Shown piece after piece: positions 34,722 through 40,148 of a stretch of 40,148 nucleotides of DNA. The first letter of the stretch is position 1. Each line of letters begins with the position of its first letter. Location of the stretch: NCBI GenBank assembly GCA_013360185.1, contig JABWCO010000015.1, positions 1 to 40,148 on the forward strand, written 5' to 3'. Source of the DNA: Bdellovibrio sp. Lineage in GTDB: Bacteria; Bdellovibrionota; Bdellovibrionia; Bdellovibrionales; Bdellovibrionaceae. A program made the translations under genes and the position numbers. Below the pieces are notes generated by a model, which was not told where the DNA came from, did not search any database, and saw only the letters and a list, made by a program, of their open reading frames with translations.

Positions 34722-37596
34722 ATAGATTTCCTCCTTCATCCACGGTGAGAGCTCCGACTCCTAAGGTTGAGCACACGGATCCTTCAAGTTGAGTTGGTAC
34801 GTCATCACAAACTAACAAATCGCCATCGACATTAGTTGCTAATTGGCCGATGGTTGTACAAGCCGTCCCCAGTGTCGCCAACAACGTCACGGGGGATTGA
34901 ATCCCGCCCGCGGCTCCTGAGGCAGAGATTGTCAGCGCTCCGTCTGAAGGGCTTAGCGAAATCCCCGAACCCGCCACTAGAGTTTTATATTCGATAGAGG
35001 AGCCGGCATTGTTGACACTTAAAAATTGATGGGAAGATCCTATGGCAGTGAGTCCCGTCCCCCCTTTGGAAACAGGAACGGTATTCAACGTCACTGCTGT
35101 AGAACCTGCCGTGGACGTTACATCCCCACTCAAAGCTGGCATCCTCGCCGCACTTATGGTTCCTGTTGAACCACTATTAAAGGTGCTCCAATCCGCCGAG
35201 GATAAATATCCATCCGTTGTCGCATTCGCTTTAGACAGGGAAATATTCGGGGTTGTGCCTCCACTTGAAGTGAGCGGCGCCGTCGCCGTTACACTTGTCA
35301 CAGTTCCAGAGCTCATGTTTGCACAAACCCAGCCTGTTCCAGGAGTGTAACTTAACGTCTGACCGCTGGAACAAGCGACATTGTTCGGGCGGTAGTCGAA
35401 GTATTTTGTTGCCGCGTTCGTGATCTTATCGATCGTTGTCGTGATATTAAGTAAAGCAGAGCCATCCACATTTGGTAATTTGCTGGTACCGTCCAATTTG
35501 ACGATTTGATTAGGCCCCGTACCTGAATTCAAAGTGAGCACCGGAGCGGTTGTTCCGTTGGCCACATCAATATCTGCGTTGGCAGAAGAAACACCGCCAA
35601 TGCCACCAGCACTTGCTTCAGCCAACGGCTCCCAAGCAGTACCACTGTCACGATAAATCTTTTTCGTATCACCGGCGATATATAGACGTCCTGGTATCCC
35701 GAAGGCTGGCTTCGCCAGATCGTCCCCAGTTTCAATACTAGGAGTATTGCCCGCGTTTTGAATCGCGCCCACAATTCGCGCATCGTCACCTGCAGCAACT
35801 GTCCCCACACCGGTTCCTATGTTCCGAGTCGATGCATTACCTAATCCTAAATTAGTTCGAGCAGTGGCGGAGTTCGCCACATCACTGAGGTTGTTGGCAG
35901 GATTAAGTGGCGTAAAGCCCAAAGCGGCTTGTTTACTATTGAAGGTATTCCAATCTGTTGACGTAATATATCCATCTGTCGTCGAGTTTGCTTGTGACAT
36001 GCGAATATCCAGACCACTCACACTTAATGGAGCTGCCAAACCTAATCCCGCATAGGTGTTAGACCCGGTTTTTTGCAAAATTCCCAGCGTCGCTAAACCC
36101 GCTAACGCCGTCAATTCTGAATTTGCTGCCTGCTTCCCGTTAAAGGTATTCCAATCCGCCGAAGATAAATATCCATCCGTTGTCGCATTTGCTTTAGACA
36201 CGGAAATATTCGGGGTCGAGCCTCCACTTGAGGTGAGCGGCGCCGTCGCCGTCACATCAGTAACGGTGCCACCACCGGCCGCCACAGTATCCCAAACCAA
36301 CTGAGCGTTATCCCCTGTCACACTTGCTATTTTTAAAACTTGGTTGGCAGTCCCAATGGATAGTGGCATGGTCAACGTGTATCGATCACCGCTGGTCATA
36401 GAATTAGAGGCGGTGATTCCAACATAGTCCGGCCCCACTCCCCCGTTGTTATAAAGAAAAAGACGATTGGCAGTAATATCCTTAGTCGTTTGGATATTGT
36501 TTGTCGTCGAGATGGCTCCCGAGGTCGAGATGCTGGCCGTATTACTTAATCCGCTCGCCAGGACTCCTGTTAGTTTTGAACCATCAAGGGCTGGCAGTTT
36601 CCCGTCAGAACCTATTTGCACAATCTGATTTGCTCCCGTACCGACATCGACAGATAACTCACCAGAGGTCGTGATCGCAGCATTACCCGCTTGATCCGTC
36701 TTTAAACCAAGTCCGGCCGCTACACTGGTCATCGTCGCCGCATTTCCGGCAGGCAAATTGATACAGTCAAAGCCACTGCCGTCACCTTTTGGTTTCAAGT
36801 ATTGATTAGCGCCACAACTTGGAAGATCTGATTTGGCAAAGGACTTCACACTGGGATCTGATTCTGAAGTCAGGGGCGTGTACTTGGTCCAAGCACCACC
36901 GCTCCAGCGCAAAGCTTCCCCATTTGCAAGACCTGCTGGTAAAGCGCCACCCGCAAGCTCTCCCGTTTTTGTATACTGGGAAGTAGTTCCATTGAGAACT
37001 TTTAGTAACTCTACAAAGTTTCCGGCAGTCAACGCCGTGGGAGTTGTGCCGTCGACTCTTAAGTACTGCGCAGCAGCCGTGCCACCTAAATTTTGTGCAT
37101 CATAGGAGTTCACGGAAAATGGAACAAAGTTAATATCCATGTTGGGAAGAGTTTGGACACCATTCGCACTATTATTATCTTTAAACGAAACCACCAACTG
37201 ACGTTGATCCAGGACCTGCGGCGTAAATACGTTGCCGCCACTATTGCAGTTGAATTTTGGATATTTACTGACATTGAACTGAAAATTAGGATCGTTGGAA
37301 AAAACTTTTTCTATGGAAATATTGGGATCGCTATTAGATCTGGCGCCGTTACCATCCCCAATCGGAATAACAAAAATCCCATCCGTACCCACCATCGAAA
37401 TAGTCCGTACTTCTTCGTACATCAAACACTTTCCAGGATTCGGACTTAATATCTGAATTTTAAAAGTAACACTGCTACTTTCCAGGGGGCTCCCCGTATT
37501 GTCTAAAATACGGCCATGATACGTAATAACCGCCCCGGCGTGGGCCCACGAGGATATAAATAAACTTATCAAAAGAAAAAACGTACTGCATTTCAC
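34705..37596 (-). CDS. MAT-like (mosaic adhesive trimer) fibre protein
   Basis: A 963-residue exported fibre. GTG 37596 follows AAGGAG and lies 4 bp after the upstream stop; a longer form would overlap that gene. The signal is VKCSTFFLLISLFISSWAHA. The head domain (VITYHGRILDNTGSPLESSS, VTFKIQIL, CLMYEEVRTISM) is, to my knowledge, typical of Bdellovibrio fibre proteins. Next comes a long low-complexity stalk of beta-repeats with three copies of the tail-fibre motif TTDGYLSSADWNTFN, and ANNLSDVANSATARTNLGLG, a motif also common in phage fibres. MAT proteins of Bdellovibrio are trimeric fibres that bind prey surfaces. The short C-terminus with four Cys (TLGTACTTIG, LLVCDD, GSVCSTLG, YVCLN) is probably the variable tip. 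Confidence 0.78.
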   Translation of the reverse strand: MKCSTFFLLISLFISSWAHAGAVITYHGRILDNTGSPLESSSVTFKIQILSPNPGKCLMYEEVRTISMVGTDGIFVIPIGDGNGARSNSDPNISIEKVFSNDPNFQFNVSKYPKFNCNSGGNVFTPQVLDQRQLVVSFKDNNSANGVQTLPNMDINFVPFSVNSYDAQNLGGTAAAQYLRVDGTTPTALTAGNFVELLKVLNGTTSQYTKTGELAGGALPAGLANGEALRWSGGAWTKYTPLTSESDPSVKSFAKSDLPSCGANQYLKPKGDGSGFDCINLPAGNAATMTSVAAGLGLKTDQAGNAAITTSGELSVDVGTGANQIVQIGSDGKLPALDGSKLTGVLASGLSNTASISTSGAISTTNNIQTTKDITANRLFLYNNGGVGPDYVGITASNSMTSGDRYTLTMPLSIGTANQVLKIASVTGDNAQLVWDTVAAGGGTVTDVTATAPLTSSGGSTPNISVSKANATTDGYLSSADWNTFNGKQAANSELTALAGLATLGILQKTGSNTYAGLGLAAPLSVSGLDIRMSQANSTTDGYITSTDWNTFNSKQAALGFTPLNPANNLSDVANSATARTNLGLGNASTRNIGTGVGTVAAGDDARIVGAIQNAGNTPSIETGDDLAKPAFGIPGRLYIAGDTKKIYRDSGTAWEPLAEASAGGIGGVSSANADIDVANGTTAPVLTLNSGTGPNQIVKLDGTSKLPNVDGSALLNITTTIDKITNAATKYFDYRPNNVACSSGQTLSYTPGTGWVCANMSSGTVTSVTATAPLTSSGGTTPNISLSKANATTDGYLSSADWSTFNSGSTGTISAARMPALSGDVTSTAGSTAVTLNTVPVSKGGTGLTAIGSSHQFLSVNNAGSSIEYKTLVAGSGISLSPSDGALTISASGAAGGIQSPVTLLATLGTACTTIGQLATNVDGDLLVCDDVPTQLEGSVCSTLGVGALTVDEGGNLYVCLN
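35177..35289 (-). repeat. Direct repeat copy in the fibre gene
   Basis: A 113-bp segment encoding the TTDGYLSSADW motif and flank. It is nearly identical to 36140-36252, exactly 963 bp away (in frame). A third, more diverged copy lies near 35939-36000. Confidence 0.75.
36140..36252 (-). repeat. Direct repeat copy in the fibre gene
   Basis: Partner of 35177-35289, differing at only about ten positions by eye. Recombination between the pair would delete or duplicate 321 codons of stalk without a frameshift. Confidence 0.75.
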
Positions 37597-37600
37597 TGAG

Positions 37601-37888
37601 CTACTCCTTTTTAAAGAGTGTGGACTGAACTCCGGATTCGGCCCGATACCCATCTAATGTCGTTGTCTTCTTACCCCCGGAATGAAAATTGACGGAAGAC
37701 TGCACAAAATATCCGTCAGTCGTAACCACGTTCTGATTACTTGCAGGAAGAATTTCTTTATTAGACATCTTCGTTTGAAGCACTTCGTCTATCGCCGACT
37801 GCAAAGTATCAATAGAGGCATCCATGGAACATCCCACAGAACCAAGACAAATTACCAATGTGATTGTCAGTGTCTTAAAAAGAGTCAT
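37601..37888 (-). CDS. Small lipoprotein upstream of the fibre gene
   Basis: About 95 residues. The signal MTLFKTLTITLVICLGSVGC has lipobox SVGC. A short helical stretch (IDTLQSAIDEVLQTKMSN) and a polar tail (TTDGYFVQSSVNFHSGGKKT, TTLDGYRAESGVQSTLFKKE) follow. The tail has two TTxDGY motifs, the same tripeptide seen in the stalk repeats of the neighbouring fibre. It stops 4 bp before the fibre start, so the three genes form one unit. It may anchor or assemble the fibre. Start choice is uncertain: ATG 37888 gives the best signal, and ATG 37900 is only one base from a GGGAG. Confidence 0.68.
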   Translation of the reverse strand: MTLFKTLTITLVICLGSVGCSMDASIDTLQSAIDEVLQTKMSNKEILPASNQNVVTTDGYFVQSSVNFHSGGKKTTTLDGYRAESGVQSTLFKKE

Positions 37889-38236
37889 TTCTCTAACCAT
37901 ACTCCCGTGCAACAACTTTAAGGGCGCACCCCACTGACGTTTCGGAATCTGCAAGCCGATCCTTAAGGAATCTTCACAAAATGCGCTCCCAAATCCCCCC
38001 TCCGAGGAGCATCTACATTTCCCTGTTGATTCGACTACCTACACTGCGAATAAAAAATGAATCAGACGGATGGGAGCAATTTTTCAAAAACAGGCATAAA
38101 TAATATCTTTTTTTAATCCGTTATATGTTTGCAGGTGTTGTGGCCGTCGGATGAATCCGTGAGCCAAAATGAAACATACAGACCGCCAAATGGATTTGGG
38201 TTTGTAGAAACCACTCTAAAGGAATATTCTCAATAT
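37889..38236. other. Divergent intergenic region between adhesin genes
   Basis: About 350 bp between the small lipoprotein (minus) and the thrombospondin-repeat lipoprotein (plus). It must hold both promoters. I see a 10-bp palindrome TCCTTAAGGA at 37960-37969 and a G/C-rich block at 37984-38010, but no promoter pair I would defend. No small gene is seen. Confidence 0.45.
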
Positions 38237-40108
38237 ATGGGGAAACTAAAAATCAATTCACGCGTTGTTCAACGAGCCTCGTTTGTCGGTGTTCCTATTC
38301 TATTGAGTTTACTCTTCTTTCAAAATTGCCAACCAGGATTTCAAGCCTTGGACTCGCACTCATTTTTAAGTGCAAGCTCTTCATCCTTGGAATTTACCAA
38401 TAGCTCAAATGCCGATGATCGCAGTCAACTGTGTCACCGCTGGGTGAACGGAAATGATCAGAATGGAGTTCCCACATGGGGACCGCCCATTGGTAATTGC
38501 GACAACAAATCCTTGCCCCTTCTTTTTAGTGTGACTCACGAAAATGAATGCAATACGCATATGCCGTGCAAGGGATACTCCTATGACCTCAACTACAAGG
38601 ACAATATTCTTGCCTACATGGCAGACTATGATCCGAAAGATATCGGTCAGTGGATAAAATATTCGGCTGTAGGTAACTCCACAGCAAACCAAATCGAATT
38701 CGCTCTGGATACCATCAACTATGCCAACAACAAGTCCCCCACAGGACGACCCGTTTCAAATGGATATATCTTTTTTGGGATGGCCAATCTTGAGTTTAAC
38801 GGAAAAGTTAATCTCAATGAAGAACTCTGGGTGGAGTTTGAGTACAATGTCGCCGCCTCCGAAACCGGGGACCCGATAAAAGCCGGTAATCGCTTAATGC
38901 TTGCCGCCGCTCTCAACTGGGATGAACCCGGAAGAGCCAATAAAGCCCACTATTTTGAGGTCAATCTTTATAAAACTAAGGACTATCACAAAGCGCACTT
39001 CGATATTAATCAGTGTACCAAGGACGCGAATTACGATCACTGCTACTATGACTCAAATGGAAAATGGGCTGAAGGAAAATATATTTCTGCGGCCATGGCA
39101 TTTGGCGAACCGGGGCCCACGGTGCCTGATGGTCAATGGCGCAAAGTACGGATAGATCTTTTTAAACTGGCAAAAAAATTTCAATGGTTCCATCCACCAA
39201 GTGATTGGAGCCAAGCGAAAACAGATGGACTCTATATAGGCTTAGAATCCAAGGACCTTTCTCGTATTTACGCAAAAATACGCAATCTTCGCATCTGGAA
39301 AGGTTCAACTCCGCCATCACCTTCCGAAACTCCTATCGCTGTAAATGGAGGATGGTCTTCTTGGAATGACCAAGGTTCCTGCTCAAAAAGTTGTGGCGGT
39401 GGCCTGATCACTCAATTTCGCACTTGCACAAATCCGGCTCCGGCCAATGGTGGTGCATCTTGTACTGGAGCCTCCACACAACAGGTGGCCTGCAATACGA
39501 TGGCCTGCCCAACAAATCAAGGCCCGCTCCCGGTCAATGGGGGATGGTCTGCTTGGAAAGATCAAGGTTCCTGCTCAAAAAGTTGTGGCGGTGGCTTGAT
39601 CACTCAAATTCGCACTTGCACAAATCCGGCTCCGGCCAACGGAGGCGCATCTTGTTCTGGAGCCTCCAGCCAACAGGTGGCTTGCAATACGATGGCCTGC
39701 CCAACAAACTCAAACAACAACATAAGTACTATAAACTCGACAACTCATCCCATCGGTCTATTCCGAGATGGGTACAGTGGATTTAAAAGTAACGGAGTCA
39801 GTTACTGCGTGTTTAATAGCGGTTCAGACATGATCGCCAGTGGTTACTCTCAGGCGGACTATGATAGTGCTCGGCAAATCACTCAAAGTAAAATTACCTT
39901 GCCCTTTGCCGGAGCCTGCTCCGACACAACAAGAATGGGAATCCTACGCCAAGGCTCTGCGGGACTAATACGTCACCAAAATGGATTCTGTGTCCTGGCG
40001 TCTGGCGAACATTTGCAGAAGTGTGGATATCGCCAACAGGACTATGATACAGCTCCGCAAGGAAATATTGGGGATCTGGCTAACTTGCCTTTGTGCCCAT
40101 GCGAATGA
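38237..40108 (+). CDS. Lipoprotein with lectin-like region and two thrombospondin type 1 repeats
   Basis: 623 residues from ATG 38237; a TTG start 36 codons earlier would bury the signal. The N-terminal segment FVGVPILLSLLFFQNCQPGF is a membrane signal with Cys in a non-canonical lipobox (FQNC). Residues about 90-360 look like a concanavalin-like beta-sandwich (GYIFFGMANLEFNGKVNLNE, ELWVEFEYN, WRKVRIDLFKLAKKF, KIRNLRIWKG). Two thrombospondin type 1 repeats follow at about 369-427 and 433-491: GGWSSWNDQGSCSKSCGGG and GGWSAWKDQGSCSKSCGGG, each with six Cys, ending C-N-T-M-A-C. Last comes a pair of about 60-residue repeats (C-V-x-x-S-G ... GYxxxDYDxA). It is very likely surface exposed and adhesive; the ligand is unknown. 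Confidence 0.82.
   Translation: MGKLKINSRVVQRASFVGVPILLSLLFFQNCQPGFQALDSHSFLSASSSSLEFTNSSNADDRSQLCHRWVNGNDQNGVPTWGPPIGNCDNKSLPLLFSVTHENECNTHMPCKGYSYDLNYKDNILAYMADYDPKDIGQWIKYSAVGNSTANQIEFALDTINYANNKSPTGRPVSNGYIFFGMANLEFNGKVNLNEELWVEFEYNVAASETGDPIKAGNRLMLAAALNWDEPGRANKAHYFEVNLYKTKDYHKAHFDINQCTKDANYDHCYYDSNGKWAEGKYISAAMAFGEPGPTVPDGQWRKVRIDLFKLAKKFQWFHPPSDWSQAKTDGLYIGLESKDLSRIYAKIRNLRIWKGSTPPSPSETPIAVNGGWSSWNDQGSCSKSCGGGLITQFRTCTNPAPANGGASCTGASTQQVACNTMACPTNQGPLPVNGGWSAWKDQGSCSKSCGGGLITQIRTCTNPAPANGGASCSGASSQQVACNTMACPTNSNNNISTINSTTHPIGLFRDGYSGFKSNGVSYCVFNSGSDMIASGYSQADYDSARQITQSKITLPFAGACSDTTRMGILRQGSAGLIRHQNGFCVLASGEHLQKCGYRQQDYDTAPQGNIGDLANLPLCPCE
39341..39516 (+). repeat. Thrombospondin-repeat DNA copy 1
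   Basis: A 176-bp unit repeated at 39533-39708 (period 192 bp, in frame). The two copies match at the great majority of positions, including silent sites, which points to recent duplication or gene conversion. Confidence 0.85.
39533..39708 (+). repeat. Thrombospondin-repeat DNA copy 2
   Basis: Second copy of the 176-bp unit at 39341-39516. Most differences are single bases, several of them synonymous. Confidence 0.85.
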
Positions 40109-40148
40109 TCACTTGCTGAATTTGAGAATTTTTAAGTATTGTAGAAGT

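Noticed and set aside
38129-38236. N-terminal extension of the TSP1 lipoprotein from a TTG codon
   Set aside because: It adds 36 polar residues before a clear signal segment and has no RBS; ATG 38237 is preferred.

Overview
The window looks like chromosomal DNA from a Bdellovibrio-type predatory bacterium (Bdellovibrionota). The grounds are gene content and style: a TIGR02147-type regulator, an Agl/Glt gliding-motility operon, many lipoproteins and secreted proteins with few matches elsewhere, and a fibre protein resembling the Bdellovibrio 'mosaic adhesive trimer' (MAT) family. Housekeeping genes are smc, ppdK and a one-chain glycyl-tRNA synthetase. No tRNA, rRNA, CRISPR array, insertion sequence or prophage was seen.

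Layout. 1-2.1 kb (+): a TIGR02147-like regulator translationally coupled to a lipoprotein and a secreted protein. 2.1-3.35 kb: an Rrf2 repressor divergent from a nitroreductase. 3.4-9.2 kb (-): a chemoreceptor with a FliA-like promoter, a GNAT acetyltransferase and smc. 9.2-13.7 kb (-): a four-repeat lipoprotein behind a sigma-54-like promoter, a 145-bp element with perfect 21-bp inverted ends, a large Ig-repeat lipoprotein with a heme-type CxxCH motif, and a DUF3617-like protein. 13.8-16.5 kb (-): ppdK. 16.8-17.1 kb (+): a small secreted protein.

17.2-27.8 kb (-) is one tight operon of ten genes, several joined by 4-bp overlaps. It encodes one TolQ-like and two TolR-like motor proteins, then a large TPR periplasmic protein, a small periplasmic protein, a GltG/PglI-like TonB-like protein, a lipoprotein, an outer-membrane barrel, a second helical-repeat protein and a von Willebrand A lipoprotein. 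I read it as motor, transenvelope linker, outer-membrane channel and surface adhesin of an Agl/Glt gliding machine in one transcription unit. The last gene has the architecture of the Myxococcus focal-adhesion adhesin CglB.

28.0-33.8 kb: glyQS (-), a small diheme cytochrome (+), an orphan RND efflux pump (+) and an MscS-like membrane protein (-). 33.8-40.1 kb is an adhesin region. On the minus strand lie a small lipoprotein, a MAT-like fibre with phage-tail-fibre repeats and an overlapping polyglycine protein. Divergent from these is a lipoprotein with a lectin-like region and two nearly identical thrombospondin type 1 repeats. The most interesting items are the merged gliding operon with its VWA lipoprotein, the fibre plus polyglycine pair, the thrombospondin-repeat lipoprotein, and the structured non-coding elements near 9.3 and 10.6 kb.
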